A DNA stretch of 64,000 nucleotides, taken from assembly GCA_022823725.1 (NCBI GenBank), contig JAJEHL010000026.1, positions 186,001 through 250,000 on the forward strand. The letters are read 5' to 3'. This DNA is from Candidatus Latescibacterota bacterium (lineage in GTDB: Bacteria > Latescibacterota > UBA2968). A program made the translations under genes and the position numbers. Shown in pieces: positions 7,621-16,306 of this stretch. The notes under the pieces were generated by a model, which was given only the letters and a program-made list of their open reading frames with translations, ran no database searches and was not told where the DNA came from. How positions within the stretch are numbered: the first letter of the stretch is position 1; each line of letters begins with the position of its first letter.

Positions 7621-8865
7621 ATGTCCATTCAAGAACGCGCAAAATACGGTGCCGAAGCATTTGATGGAATTACAGGTAGCCTGCCCCAACCCTTTCCGCG
7701 CACCATGGGTCCAAACTGCCAGACATACCTCCAGGAAGTCGTCGCATCGGGCCTCCAATGCGACATGGTTCGGCGATTTGAAGCCACTTTCGAAAGCGAA
7801 ATAGGCATCAAACACTGCATCGGCACGCCTGGATGCACCGCAGCCCTCAACATACTCGCAGCCGCGCTCAGTCTCGAACCCGGCGATGAAATCATCGTAT
7901 CGCCCATCACCGACTACGGCACGGTCATGGGCCTGCTCAAAGAAAACTACATCCCGATCTTCCCAGACACCGAACCCGGCACACCGCTCATCAGCGCCCA
8001 AACCATAGCCCCCTGTATCACCAACCGCACGCGAGCCATTCTTGCCGTCCACATAACCGGACTCATCTGCGACATGGATCCCATCCGCGCCCTGGCAAAA
8101 AAACGCGGCCTGACCGTCATTGAAGACGTATGCCAGGCCGTATTTGGCACGTACAAAGGCCGCCTTGCGGGCACCCTCGGCGACGTCGCTGGTTTCTCAT
8201 TCGACTCCGAAAAAACACTCGGCTCCGACGTCGGCGGCTGTGTCATTACAGACGATGATGAACTCGCCGAACAAATTCGGTTCGTCGGTCAAAGCAGAGG
8301 CGGGCAAATGGTCGAAGGACTGGGCCGCGTACACGCCGTAAATGGATACGCGCTCCGCATGACCCAATCGACCGCCGCCATCACCCTTGCACAACTCGAA
8401 ATCATCCGCCCGGCCGTTGCACATATCGACCGCATGATTCGCCTCATCACCGACAAACTCGCCGAAATACCCGGCATCATCCCACTATCCATACCGGACT
8501 ACATGGAAACCTATTCCTGCTGGATGGCCGGATTCAGTATCGATCCCAACGCCTTTACATGCGACGCCGAATCCTTTGCACAGCAAGTCGCCGATGCAGG
8601 ACTCACCGGAGCGGGACTCGGCAAATACTATCTCATGCCCGCCGCACTACCCTTTTTAACAGATAAAGCAGAAAAGCACCTCTTTCCCTTCTCCAAACCC
8701 CCGGCATCCCACACCTACACTTACGGCGCAAACACCTGTCCCAATGCCCGGGACTTTCTCGACAACTTCATCCGCTGGACCACTTTCTGCGAAAAATACC
8801 AGCCCGAACACTGCGACCTCGTCGCCCAAATCGTCGCCACCGTCGCCGACCAGAACCGAGTCTAA
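7621..8865 (+). CDS. DegT/DnrJ/EryC1/StrS-family PLP-dependent aminotransferase
   Basis: A 414-residue protein of the sugar-aminotransferase class (fold type I). The region TPGCTAALNILAAAL matches the PLP-phosphate site, IEDVCQAVFG holds the Asp that contacts the pyridine nitrogen (Asp169), and the Schiff-base lysine is most likely Lys198 in SFDSEKTLGSDVGG. Such enzymes aminate keto-sugars for surface polysaccharides or secondary metabolites. No clear ribosome site precedes the ATG, so translation probably depends on coupling to ahpD two bases upstream. It is followed by an isochorismatase-fold gene and a deacetylase in the same direction, suggesting a small pathway. Confidence 0.88.
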   Translation: MSIQERAKYGAEAFDGITGSLPQPFPRTMGPNCQTYLQEVVASGLQCDMVRRFEATFESEIGIKHCIGTPGCTAALNILAAALSLEPGDEIIVSPITDYGTVMGLLKENYIPIFPDTEPGTPLISAQTIAPCITNRTRAILAVHITGLICDMDPIRALAKKRGLTVIEDVCQAVFGTYKGRLAGTLGDVAGFSFDSEKTLGSDVGGCVITDDDELAEQIRFVGQSRGGQMVEGLGRVHAVNGYALRMTQSTAAITLAQLEIIRPAVAHIDRMIRLITDKLAEIPGIIPLSIPDYMETYSCWMAGFSIDPNAFTCDAESFAQQVADAGLTGAGLGKYYLMPAALPFLTDKAEKHLFPFSKPPASHTYTYGANTCPNARDFLDNFIRWTTFCEKYQPEHCDLVAQIVATVADQNRV

Positions 8866-8871
8866 CGCACC

Positions 8872-9630
8872 ATGCCCCACACCTCTACTTTAAACACCCG
8901 GTATTATCGCGCCCTGCCCATCGACGCCCCCGGCTACGAATCTATCAGCCTCGAATTACCCGTTAAAAACACCGCCCTCATAGGCCTGCACTGCTGGAAC
9001 ATCGGCTGTCCAGATGGTCCGGCAACTGACCCCAACTACTGCGTGGGCATGGGCTGGCCGCAGGCAACCGCCGAAGCCGCGCGCATCATGGCCGAAGTCA
9101 TACGTCCCGCCATGGACATCGCGCGCAAAATCGGAATGCCCGTCTGCCATGTCGAAACCGACTGGATGGCGCATCAATATCCCCACATCCCCTCCCGCCG
9201 CAAAGAAACATCACAACCAGAACCCGAAAATCGCGCACAAACCATGCGAAACCGCGCGCATGGCCCGAACTACCTCACAAAATCGCCGCTTGCAAACATG
9301 AAACGGGCAGCCATCGTCTCCCCAATGCGAGACGAACCCCTCGTCTTTTACACCGACGCACTCGACACCTACCTCAAAACGCGCGACATCACAACCCTCA
9401 TCTACACGGGATTTGCAACCGACATGTGCATCCTCGGCGCCGAAGGCGGAGCCAGAGACATGCTCGCCCGCGGTTATCAATGCATCCTCATGCGCGACGG
9501 AACTGTCGGTGTGGAAACCCCCGACACCTATCCCGAAAAACTGGCTACCCGTTACGGCACGCACATCTTCGAATGGCAACTGGGGTACAGCACCACATTT
9601 CGAGATTTTATCCAGGCATTTTCAGCCTGA
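8872..9630 (+). CDS. Isochorismatase-fold protein with altered catalytic triad
   Basis: A 252-residue cysteine-hydrolase-fold protein. The nucleophile elbow is clear: TLIYTGFATDMCILGAEGGA with Cys186. In this family a catalytic Asp normally sits in the first strand (V-D-M-Q) and a Lys in the middle, but here the first strand reads ALIGLHCWNIGC (His40 where Asp is expected), and no Lys is seen at the usual place before DALDTYLKTRDI. The family assignment is firm, but hydrolase activity of the usual type is doubtful. It lies six bases after the aminotransferase gene and fourteen before the deacetylase gene, so the three are probably one operon. Confidence 0.8.
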   Translation: MPHTSTLNTRYYRALPIDAPGYESISLELPVKNTALIGLHCWNIGCPDGPATDPNYCVGMGWPQATAEAARIMAEVIRPAMDIARKIGMPVCHVETDWMAHQYPHIPSRRKETSQPEPENRAQTMRNRAHGPNYLTKSPLANMKRAAIVSPMRDEPLVFYTDALDTYLKTRDITTLIYTGFATDMCILGAEGGARDMLARGYQCILMRDGTVGVETPDTYPEKLATRYGTHIFEWQLGYSTTFRDFIQAFSA

Positions 9631-9644
9631 CACTGGAGAAAAAC

Positions 9645-10664
9645 ATGGCCCTCACAATATGCCCGTGGAAATACGACAAAACCTGGGTCTATTCCATCAC
9701 ATATGACGAAGCCCTCGTCGATCTACACCAATTCGCAATCCCCATCCACGAAGAATACGGCATTCCAGGACACGTAGAAGTCGTCGTCGGGCAACTGGGC
9801 GAAACGCGCAATATCGGTAACTCCAGTTACAATGGCTATCGCCACATGAACGCCGACGAACTCAAAGACCTCCTCACCCGCGGCTGGGGAATAGGCAATC
9901 ACTCCTATAGCCATGAACTCATACAGCCCGACATGGTTGACCTGGAAATCGGCCGCGCCAAAGACGTACTCGAAGCCGCCATTGACGCACCCGTCGATCT
10001 CTACTGCGCGCCCGGCAACAATTCCAACATGTCGGACCACGTCCTCAAAGCCTGCCGCAAATACGGCTACCTCGGCGCAATGAGCCTGACCGACGCCCTC
10101 AACCGCCCCAACACCCCGCTCTTCTGGATCAATCGCACGGCATTACACGAACAGTATTACGCCCCCTTCTTCAGCGAATACGACCCATTCCGCAACATCC
10201 GCCATGCACAAGCGCAAAACGGCTGGATCATCGACTACTGCCATTGCCCCTTAGAAAAACCCATCCACCCCAACAAAGACTGCTCGCATCCACAACTCAG
10301 AAAAAGATTTGAAACCATCCTCACAGAAGGCGGAGACAAAGTCTGGTGCGCCGTACCCGAAGAAGTAATCTTCTACCACCAGACCAGACGCCACACACAA
10401 ATCGAAACCATCTCCGACACACAAACCCAAAAGCGCTACCGCCTCCACCTCAATAACCTGAGCGACCGCGTCACCTGCCGCACGCTCACCCTCCACGCCG
10501 ACGTACCCGCCCCCTATTGTCGCCATCCCAACGTGTGGATCGACGGACAACCCCACCTCGCACACCTGATAGAACCGAGAAAATTGCAAATCACGATCAC
10601 CGTCACAGACGGCATGGAACTCGTCTTTCAAGACCCGGGCGCAATTAGTCAAGCCTCACCCTGA
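9645..10664 (+). CDS. Polysaccharide deacetylase-like (NodB-fold) protein
   Basis: A 339-residue protein. Residues about 10-180 resemble the NodB carbohydrate esterase domain (family CE4): the first motif is SITYDEALVD (usually TFDDG), the metal-binding H-x3-H motif appears as NHSYSHELI, and an LYCAPGNNSN segment resembles the RPPxG groove motif. The last 100 residues look like a separate beta-rich accessory domain. No signal peptide is visible, so it may act on a cytosolic or lipid-linked sugar. The start at 9645 follows a TGGAGAA site; a longer frame to 9426 lies inside the preceding gene and is rejected. The last 20 bases overlap the convergent LRR gene. Confidence 0.8.
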   Translation: MALTICPWKYDKTWVYSITYDEALVDLHQFAIPIHEEYGIPGHVEVVVGQLGETRNIGNSSYNGYRHMNADELKDLLTRGWGIGNHSYSHELIQPDMVDLEIGRAKDVLEAAIDAPVDLYCAPGNNSNMSDHVLKACRKYGYLGAMSLTDALNRPNTPLFWINRTALHEQYYAPFFSEYDPFRNIRHAQAQNGWIIDYCHCPLEKPIHPNKDCSHPQLRKRFETILTEGGDKVWCAVPEEVIFYHQTRRHTQIETISDTQTQKRYRLHLNNLSDRVTCRTLTLHADVPAPYCRHPNVWIDGQPHLAHLIEPRKLQITITVTDGMELVFQDPGAISQASP

Positions 10665-11502
10665 CCCCTCTCTCTCGAAGCACAGGAATATGCGTATTAA
10701 TCGAAACATCGCTCAGGGGATTATCCCTCAAATCGATCAAACTGTTTTCGCCACGCAATCCCGCACTCTTCACCAGAGGCGATAAATCCGAAACATCGCA
10801 ATCCCAACCATGCACCCTTTGCAGCCTGGTCAAACCCGACAACGGAGAAAGATCCGAGATCGCATTGTTATTCAAAGCCAATCCCCTCAACTCGGTCAAA
10901 GTCGATAGCGGGGAAATATCCCAGATCAGATTATTACTCACATCCAGCCACCTCAAATCGGTCATACCCGACAGCGGCGAAAGATCTGAAATATCGTTGG
11001 TATAGAAATGCAGCGTTCTCATCCTGGTCAAACCCGACAACGGAGAAAGATCTGAAATATAGGAATTTCCACTAAGGTCCAGAACTCTCAACTCTGTCAA
11101 ATTCGACAGCGGCGATATATCAGCTATTGTATTGCGAAAGAGGTTCAACTCTGTCAGCTTGATCAAACCCGACAACGGAGAAAGATCCGAAATATTATTG
11201 CTATTGACGCGACCGCCATTCGTCAATACATAGCCGAGATTCAGCACAGTCAGTTCGATAGCGTATTCAATACCCGTCAAATCGCGAATCCTTGAATTCG
11301 GAGCTTCAAGACGCGTCAACGTCGCCATCTCAGCCGCAGTAATCGCCTCACCCCTCGCCTTATTCAGAGAATCCTCAATCACCGCACGCAGGTGGACATC
11401 CGGAATACTTATTCCCTCGCCTGTCTTATGAGAACCTGCGTCGCATTCGCCATAAATGGCGAAGCATACACCGAGAATAATCAAGAAATACCGATAGATC
11501 AT
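10645..11502 (-). CDS. Exported leucine-rich-repeat protein (internalin-type repeats)
   Basis: A 285-residue protein with an N-terminal hydrophobic signal segment (residues 3-18, cleavage probably near residue 24), followed by a helical cap (VHLRAVIEDSLNKARGEAITAAEM) and about seven 22-residue repeats of the pattern ISDLSPLSGLTxLxxLxLxxN. Repeats of this type form a curved binding surface and are common in secreted or surface proteins. The cap plus repeats is a frequent arrangement in proteins that use a short helical domain before the repeats. No cell-wall anchor or lipobox is convincing. The gene overlaps the deacetylase gene tail-to-tail by 20 bases. Confidence 0.88.
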   Translation of the reverse strand: MIYRYFLIILGVCFAIYGECDAGSHKTGEGISIPDVHLRAVIEDSLNKARGEAITAAEMATLTRLEAPNSRIRDLTGIEYAIELTVLNLGYVLTNGGRVNSNNISDLSPLSGLIKLTELNLFRNTIADISPLSNLTELRVLDLSGNSYISDLSPLSGLTRMRTLHFYTNDISDLSPLSGMTDLRWLDVSNNLIWDISPLSTLTELRGLALNNNAISDLSPLSGLTRLQRVHGWDCDVSDLSPLVKSAGLRGENSLIDLRDNPLSDVSINTHIPVLRERGVRVRLD

Positions 11503-11520
11503 GGAAACAGTCCTCCAGCG

Positions 11521-13350
11521 TCATATAACCCCATACAATGGCCCGCCAGACGCCCCGAGAGCTTCTACTCTTTTCGTAATATTGGGATCCTCAACAAGCG
11601 GGGGGGCGTGGTGGGGCTTATGGCGCGCATCAATAATCAGCGACCCATTGCACCCCCAGTGTTTGTATTCAATAAAGCTATCAACACCGTAAACATCATG
11701 CGAGGGATTGGAACGGGTAAAAGTAACCCAGAGAAAATTGTTGAGTGTGCGCGAACAAAATGCGCTGTCATCGACAATGAGAATAAGCGGCAACCCATCG
11801 AGAGATTGAGACGCCAGCGTCTCGGCAAGACGGACTGCATCCTCACCCCCCTGATCTCCATCTTTGAAAACAGGACCCTCAATAGCTGCGATACCGGGCA
11901 GGGCAATCGCGGGATTCTTAAAACCATCGGGCAATCTGAGATCACCTGGAACCTCGCGCCACAAATCGCGTCTCTTCGCACCGGCTGCGGCGATCACAAC
12001 CTTAGAACCCTCATTAAATCCCGTACCCGAATAATCCAGCGTATCAATCGTCGTACGCGTCTGAAAATGGAGATCGCGCCGCCAATCCACCCGTTCGAGA
12101 ACGTGAATAAAATAAGCACCAATATCGTGCGTATTCAAATGGGGACTATCTTCACCCGCACAAATAAAAAGATACTTTGCCAGAGAACAGGCACCAAAAC
12201 CGAGCAACGCATTGGCCAGCGTGAGAATCTCCTGCGGCTGCCGCTCGCTGTAAGGCACATAGCGCTCCGAACCAATGGCAATAAGCAAAGGATGAACACC
12301 CGCGGCATCCACAGCATTAATAGACTTGAGACCGGGAATCTCGACGGGAACCATCGGACGGGTAAGCTCGTGAATAAGCAAACCAAATGCCGTATCTTCC
12401 TGCGGGGGGCGACCCACAACCGTAAAGGGATAAATAGCGTCTCTCCGATGCCAAACATCTTCCACCTGGAGAACGGGAAAATCGTGCGCCAGACTATAAT
12501 ACCCCAGATGATCGCCAAACGGACCCTCGGGTTTGGTCTCGCCGGGATGCACGGTACCCGTAATAACAAAATCGGCCTCAGTAGAAATAACATAGCCATT
12601 CCTGCGCGCATAGCGAAATCGACGCCCGGCCAGACCCCCGGCAAAAATAAGCTCGGACAAACCCTCGGGCAAAGGCATAACAGCAGAAAATGTATGTGCG
12701 GGCGGTCCTCCAATAAAAACACTCACGCGCAAAGGCTCCCCGCGCCTGAGCGCATTCGCATGATGAATCCCAATATCGCGGCGGATCTGGTAGTGCAAAC
12801 CAACTTCTTCGTTCTGCACGTACTCATTACCCGAAAGCTGGATGCGATACATACCCAAATTGGCATTCATAACACCCGGACGGTCCGGGTCCTCAGTATA
12901 AACCTGGGGCAAAAGGACAAACGGACCGCCATCATCGGGCCAGCATTGAATCTGAGGAAGTTGATCAATACGCGTACTGTGTTTGAGCACCGCGCCAAAA
13001 CGCACCCTTCTCGGCAACGTATGAAAAGCGATACGCGCAATCCCCATTGCGCGCCAGGGCGCGCGAAGAAACGCAACCGGATCGGCTTTGGCTTCGACAA
13101 GGCGTTGAACCCATCTCAAAGTTGACCGAAAAAGAAAACGCGAGCGGTCGAGCGTGCCAAAAAGATTGGAAACCGCCGGAAATGGACTATCTTTTACATT
13201 CGCATAGAAAATCGCCGGACCATTCGCCTGAAAAACACGGCGATGGATCTCCGCCATCTCCAGATGGGGATCCACCTCCTGGTCAATGCGGATGAGATGG
13301 CTGTTGCGCTCGAGATCGTCAACGCACTGTTTGAGGGACTTGTATCGCAT
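11521..13350 (-). CDS. UbiD-family prenylated-FMN decarboxylase, long form
   Basis: A 609-residue protein of the UbiD family, which reversibly decarboxylates aromatic or unsaturated acids using prenylated FMN. Typical stretches are RFRYARRNGYVISTEADFVI, GPFGDHLGYYSLAHDFPVL and the IHELTRPMVPVEIPGLKSI region. It is about 100 residues longer than E. coli UbiD, like the long forms found in Bacteroidetes and relatives. No ubiX-like flavin prenyltransferase is visible nearby. No clear ribosome site is seen before 13350. An AT-rich gap of about 100 bases separates it from the divergent reductase gene and probably holds both promoters. A long open frame on the opposite strand is a shadow of its codon bias. 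Confidence 0.88.
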   Translation of the reverse strand: MRYKSLKQCVDDLERNSHLIRIDQEVDPHLEMAEIHRRVFQANGPAIFYANVKDSPFPAVSNLFGTLDRSRFLFRSTLRWVQRLVEAKADPVAFLRAPWRAMGIARIAFHTLPRRVRFGAVLKHSTRIDQLPQIQCWPDDGGPFVLLPQVYTEDPDRPGVMNANLGMYRIQLSGNEYVQNEEVGLHYQIRRDIGIHHANALRRGEPLRVSVFIGGPPAHTFSAVMPLPEGLSELIFAGGLAGRRFRYARRNGYVISTEADFVITGTVHPGETKPEGPFGDHLGYYSLAHDFPVLQVEDVWHRRDAIYPFTVVGRPPQEDTAFGLLIHELTRPMVPVEIPGLKSINAVDAAGVHPLLIAIGSERYVPYSERQPQEILTLANALLGFGACSLAKYLFICAGEDSPHLNTHDIGAYFIHVLERVDWRRDLHFQTRTTIDTLDYSGTGFNEGSKVVIAAAGAKRRDLWREVPGDLRLPDGFKNPAIALPGIAAIEGPVFKDGDQGGEDAVRLAETLASQSLDGLPLILIVDDSAFCSRTLNNFLWVTFTRSNPSHDVYGVDSFIEYKHWGCNGSLIIDARHKPHHAPPLVEDPNITKRVEALGASGGPLYGVI

Positions 13351-13448
13351 TGCAGTAGATTGTTAGAAGTTAGAATTTTGATGTGTAATATAGTACTGAA
13401 TACCGATTTAAGAGACAATTCTTAAATTACTGTAAGGAGGAACGCTTC

Positions 13449-14435
13449 ATGACATCATTTCGTGCACTGGTCGTACGCGAAGCAGAGGGTCAATTCTCGA
13501 GATCAGTAGAAAACCGACAGATAGATGACCTACCCGAAGGCGAAGTACTGATCCGGGTGCGCTATTCCTCGTTAAATTACAAAGACGCCCTATCTGCAAC
13601 CGGGCACCGAGGCGTAACGCAGGCATATCCGCATACACCGGGTATAGATGCAGCGGGAGAAATCGTCGAAAGCACAGTTGCCGACTATAAACCTGGCAAC
13701 AGAGTATTGGTCACGGGCTACGATTTGGGAATGAATACGCCGGGCGGATTCGGACAGTACATCAGGGTACCCGCCCATTGGCTGGTCAGGCTCCCCGAAG
13801 AATTGACTTTAAAAGAAAGCATGGGATATGGAACCGCGGGATTTACCGCAACACTATCGGTCCATCACATCATCGAGACAGGTATAAAGCCAGACCAGGG
13901 CGACATCGTAGTAACCGGCGCAACTGGCGGCGTAGGCAGTCTCGCAGTAGCGATACTGGCGAAAAATGGCTTTCGAGTCGTAGCAGCCACGGGAAAAGCG
14001 TCAGAAACGGACTTCCTGAAAGAACTCGGCGCTTATGAAGTCATAGACCGGCGCACATTGGACGACGACACTGGACGGCCCATCCTATCGGGCCGCTGGG
14101 CAGCGGCAATAGATACCGTCGGCGGAAACATCCTGTCAACACTCATCAAAACAACGCAATATCACGGCGTAATAACCTGTTGTGGCCTGGTCGCATCCCC
14201 CGAACTGCACACCACAGTATATCCATTTATCCTCCGCGGCGTCAAACTAATCGGCATCGACTCCGTCTTATGCCCCATGGACCTCAGACTAAAAATCTGG
14301 CAACATATCGCTACAGACTGGAAAATCAACACCCTGAACAACATAATCGCAGAATGCGACCTGGAAGAACTAAATGCCCAAATAGATCGCATCCTATCCG
14401 GACAAATGCGCGGACGGATCGTGGTCAAACTATAA
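13449..14435 (+). CDS. acuI: YhdH/AcuI-type acrylyl-CoA reductase (zinc-free MDR family)
   Basis: A 328-residue medium-chain reductase of the YhdH/YhfP group. It begins with FRALVVREAEG, has SSLNYKDALSATGHRGV and YPHTPGIDAAGEI, and binds NADPH at TGATGGVGSLAVAIL. This group includes AcuI, which reduces acryloyl-CoA to propionyl-CoA. No structural zinc cysteines are seen, as expected. A TAAGGAGGAA site lies just upstream of the start. The last six bases overlap the convergent isomerase gene. The exact substrate is inferred from family only. Confidence 0.82.
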   Translation: MTSFRALVVREAEGQFSRSVENRQIDDLPEGEVLIRVRYSSLNYKDALSATGHRGVTQAYPHTPGIDAAGEIVESTVADYKPGNRVLVTGYDLGMNTPGGFGQYIRVPAHWLVRLPEELTLKESMGYGTAGFTATLSVHHIIETGIKPDQGDIVVTGATGGVGSLAVAILAKNGFRVVAATGKASETDFLKELGAYEVIDRRTLDDDTGRPILSGRWAAAIDTVGGNILSTLIKTTQYHGVITCCGLVASPELHTTVYPFILRGVKLIGIDSVLCPMDLRLKIWQHIATDWKINTLNNIIAECDLEELNAQIDRILSGQMRGRIVVKL

Positions 14436-15179
14436 ACTCTCAATCACAATCCCCCGACTCCTCTTCAGTGCATCGAAAGGATCTGGAATATCCGGCTTGA
14501 GTTCGAGACTCATATTCCCGGCATAATTGACCGACTGAAGCGCGGCGAAAGTAGATCGCAGTACTTCCCGCGTCAGCACCCCATCGCACAGCCCCAGATG
14601 CAGATCCTCCTCCCCATCATTATCATCGAGATGAACATAACCCAAGCGATCTCCTGCCAGCGCGATCATATCCGCGGGATCTTCATTCGCCATCTGTGCG
14701 TGTCCAATATCAAAAAGCAGATACAAATTGGGATGGCCGATCTCCTCGAGATAAGTGAGCGTAAACGGCACCGTCGGCAAAAACGTACCCGGAAAATGTT
14801 CAACAGCGAGCTTGATACCCGCATCTTGCGCCCGGTCAGCCAGCACACTCAAAGACTCCGCAAACAGGTCGGCGTCATCGCCCTGGGGCACCAGGTACGC
14901 CGTCGTAGCACCCAGCCGAGTGCCGTGTTCAAACGCGCGATTTACGTGATCGCGTGCGGATTGTGGATCATCCCCTGTCAGAGACATCCCCTCGGGCATA
15001 TCGGCAGAAGCGGCAATACAAGAAACAGCGAGACCGAGATCTCTGGCTCGTTGTTGAAGATCGGCAGTCTGAAGCCAACCCGGACGAATATCAATATGCG
15101 TAAACCCCGCATCGGCAACCTGCTCTAAAGCGACTTCCTCGGCACAGGTCAGTGCCCATATACATGCAGCGAGAGACAT
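14430..15179 (-). CDS. Sugar phosphate isomerase/epimerase-like TIM-barrel protein
   Basis: A 249-residue member of the AP-endonuclease-2/xylose-isomerase-like TIM-barrel family. Metal-binding positions typical of the family are visible: Glu in KLAVEHFPG, Asp/His in LLFDIGHAQMA, His-Asp in YVHLDDNDG, and a C-terminal Glu in NMSLELKPD. Such proteins isomerise or epimerise sugars or related metabolites. The start at 15179 follows an AAAGGAG site; the longer frame from 15308 runs through AT-rich non-coding sequence and the divergent toxin-antitoxin promoter. Substrate is unknown. Confidence 0.82.
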   Translation of the reverse strand: MSLAACIWALTCAEEVALEQVADAGFTHIDIRPGWLQTADLQQRARDLGLAVSCIAASADMPEGMSLTGDDPQSARDHVNRAFEHGTRLGATTAYLVPQGDDADLFAESLSVLADRAQDAGIKLAVEHFPGTFLPTVPFTLTYLEEIGHPNLYLLFDIGHAQMANEDPADMIALAGDRLGYVHLDDNDGEEDLHLGLCDGVLTREVLRSTFAALQSVNYAGNMSLELKPDIPDPFDALKRSRGIVIESL

Positions 15180-15248
15180 GGTGGCTCCTTTGAAAAATGT
15201 CAGATCTATATGCAAAATAGTAAAAAAATTGCTGTTGTATAAAAACAT

Positions 15249-15279
15249 TTTTTTGTATATAATAGTCATATACAAAAAA
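15249..15279. promoter_or_regulatory. Perfect palindromic operator before the toxin-antitoxin pair
   Basis: TTTTTTGTATAT (15249-15260) and ATATACAAAAAA (15268-15279) are perfect inverted repeats with a 7-base spacer, ending one base before the toxin ATG. A ribbon-helix-helix antitoxin such as the one encoded here usually binds palindromes at its own promoter, so this is a likely autoregulatory operator. A hairpin in the mRNA is the alternative reading. Confidence 0.65.
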
Positions 15280-15280
15280 T

Positions 15281-15616
15281 ATGGAGATAAATTTGCTTCA
15301 ATTATCAAAATGTAAGAGATTTCAGTGGGATGGGGGCAATTCCCACAAGAATTGGATTAAACACCGCGTATCTTCTGCAGAATGTGAGCAACTTTTCTTT
15401 AATCAACCTTTGATCACTGGAGAGACTACCAGTAGCAGTCAGATAGAAGCTCGTTATTACGCGCTTGGACAAACAGATTCAGGAAGACAATTATTTGTTG
15501 TTTTCACAATTCGAACGGATTTAATCCGCGTGATCTCTGCACGCCCTATGAGTCGGCGCGAAAGGAAGGTGTATAGCGATGCCCAGGAAGAAACAGATAC
15601 CAAAGTTCAAGAATGA
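15281..15616 (+). CDS. brnT: BrnT-family toxin (type II ribonuclease toxin)
   Basis: A 111-residue DUF497/BrnT protein. The opening FQWDGGNSHKNWIKHRVS matches the FxWDxxKNxxNxxKHGVS signature and the end IRVISARPMSRRERKVY matches the conserved ISARxAxxxERxxY, both parts of the RNase active surface. BrnT toxins cleave RNA and stop growth under stress until bound by their antitoxin. No strong ribosome site precedes the ATG, which directly abuts the palindromic operator, so translation may be weak. The 3' end overlaps the antitoxin gene by 38 bases, the usual toxin-first order of this group. The gene looks intact. Confidence 0.88.
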   Translation: MEINLLQLSKCKRFQWDGGNSHKNWIKHRVSSAECEQLFFNQPLITGETTSSSQIEARYYALGQTDSGRQLFVVFTIRTDLIRVISARPMSRRERKVYSDAQEETDTKVQE

Positions 15617-15851
15617 AGATGAGGAACGCGCATTCTGGGATGCTCACGATTCGACTGAGTATATAGATTGGGCGAAGGGCAAGCGCGTCACATTGTCCAA
15701 TCTGAAACCGTCAACCAAGACCATTTCTATTCGTTTACCAGAAACAATGCTGGAGCAATTAAAACTCTTGGCCAATAAACGCGATGTGCCCTATCAATCA
15801 TTGCTCAAGCTCTTTCTTGCAGAACGCATATCGCAAGAATTGCCCTCGTAA
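15579..15851 (+). CDS. CopG-type antitoxin partnering BrnT
   Basis: A 90-residue protein of the CopG_antitoxin family often paired with BrnT. The N-terminal half (IPKFKNEDEERAFWDAHDS) is the toxin-binding region typical of the family, and the C-terminal half (TISIRLPETMLEQLKLLANKRDVPYQSLLKLFL) is a ribbon-helix-helix DNA-binding fold. It should neutralise the toxin and repress the operon through the palindrome at 15249-15279. The start lies inside the toxin gene. A strong terminator follows 21 bases after the stop, closing a two-gene operon. Confidence 0.88.
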   Translation: MPRKKQIPKFKNEDEERAFWDAHDSTEYIDWAKGKRVTLSNLKPSTKTISIRLPETMLEQLKLLANKRDVPYQSLLKLFLAERISQELPS

Positions 15852-15872
15852 ATAATCGCTACTCTTAAAACC

Positions 15873-15905
15873 AAACCCCAGGCGATTTTTCGTCTGGGGT
15901 TTTTG
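15873..15905 (+). terminator. Terminator of the toxin-antitoxin operon
   Basis: AAACCCCAGGCGA (15873-15885) pairs with 15890-15902 (one G-T wobble) around a TTTT loop, followed by more T. A clear intrinsic terminator. Confidence 0.88.
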
Positions 15906-15937
15906 TGTCATAAATTAGGAGAAGAGGATAGAGCCAG

Positions 15938-16306
15938 TTAGTTATCAGCGGTTTCGGACACAGAGGCACCCTTTGGTTTGCGGTGCATTCGTGCGTAGGT
16001 CTCCGCCAGAAGGTCACGCAATTCCTCGGCAATCTCTGGATGAGGATTACCGGCGAGAGCTTTGCAGGCCAGTTGCTCGGCTAAACGTGGCCGGTTGCAG
16101 TCCAAAGCCAGCCATCCGGCACTGCGGTGCAGCACGGACCAGGTTAGCCCATCCTGGTCACACAGTTCGGCGATTGCAGCCAGTTCAAATTCCAACGCTT
16201 GCTCAAAGAACTCTGCTGCCCGCTTCTCGTTGTTTTGACGTCGTTCCATGTCAGCGCGATCAGCAAATTCCATAGCCTTGTTGTGAAGATCACTAACTTT
16301 GCTCAT
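15938..16306 (-). CDS. Small TPR-like helical protein
   Basis: A 122-residue all-helical protein. The N-terminal half (LHNKAMEFADRADMERRQ, then AAEFFEQALEFELAAIAEL) reads as one TPR-like helix pair, followed by TWSVLHRSAGWLALDCNRPRLAEQLACKALA, a second pair. Proteins of this build occur widely in cyanobacteria and other bacteria, beside a partner like the gene upstream, but I know no established function. The start at 16306 (MSKVSD) overlaps the end of the upstream gene by 14 bases, indicating translational coupling. Its N-terminal half resembles the protein at 16883-17119. Confidence 0.75.
   Translation of the reverse strand: MSKVSDLHNKAMEFADRADMERRQNNEKRAAEFFEQALEFELAAIAELCDQDGLTWSVLHRSAGWLALDCNRPRLAEQLACKALAGNPHPEIAEELRDLLAETYARMHRKPKGASVSETADN

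Noticed and set aside
11392-13125. A long open frame on the plus strand (577 codons) opposite the UbiD-type gene.
   Set aside because: It is basic, rich in Arg, Asn and Ile, has no known motif and mirrors the codon bias of the real gene on the other strand.
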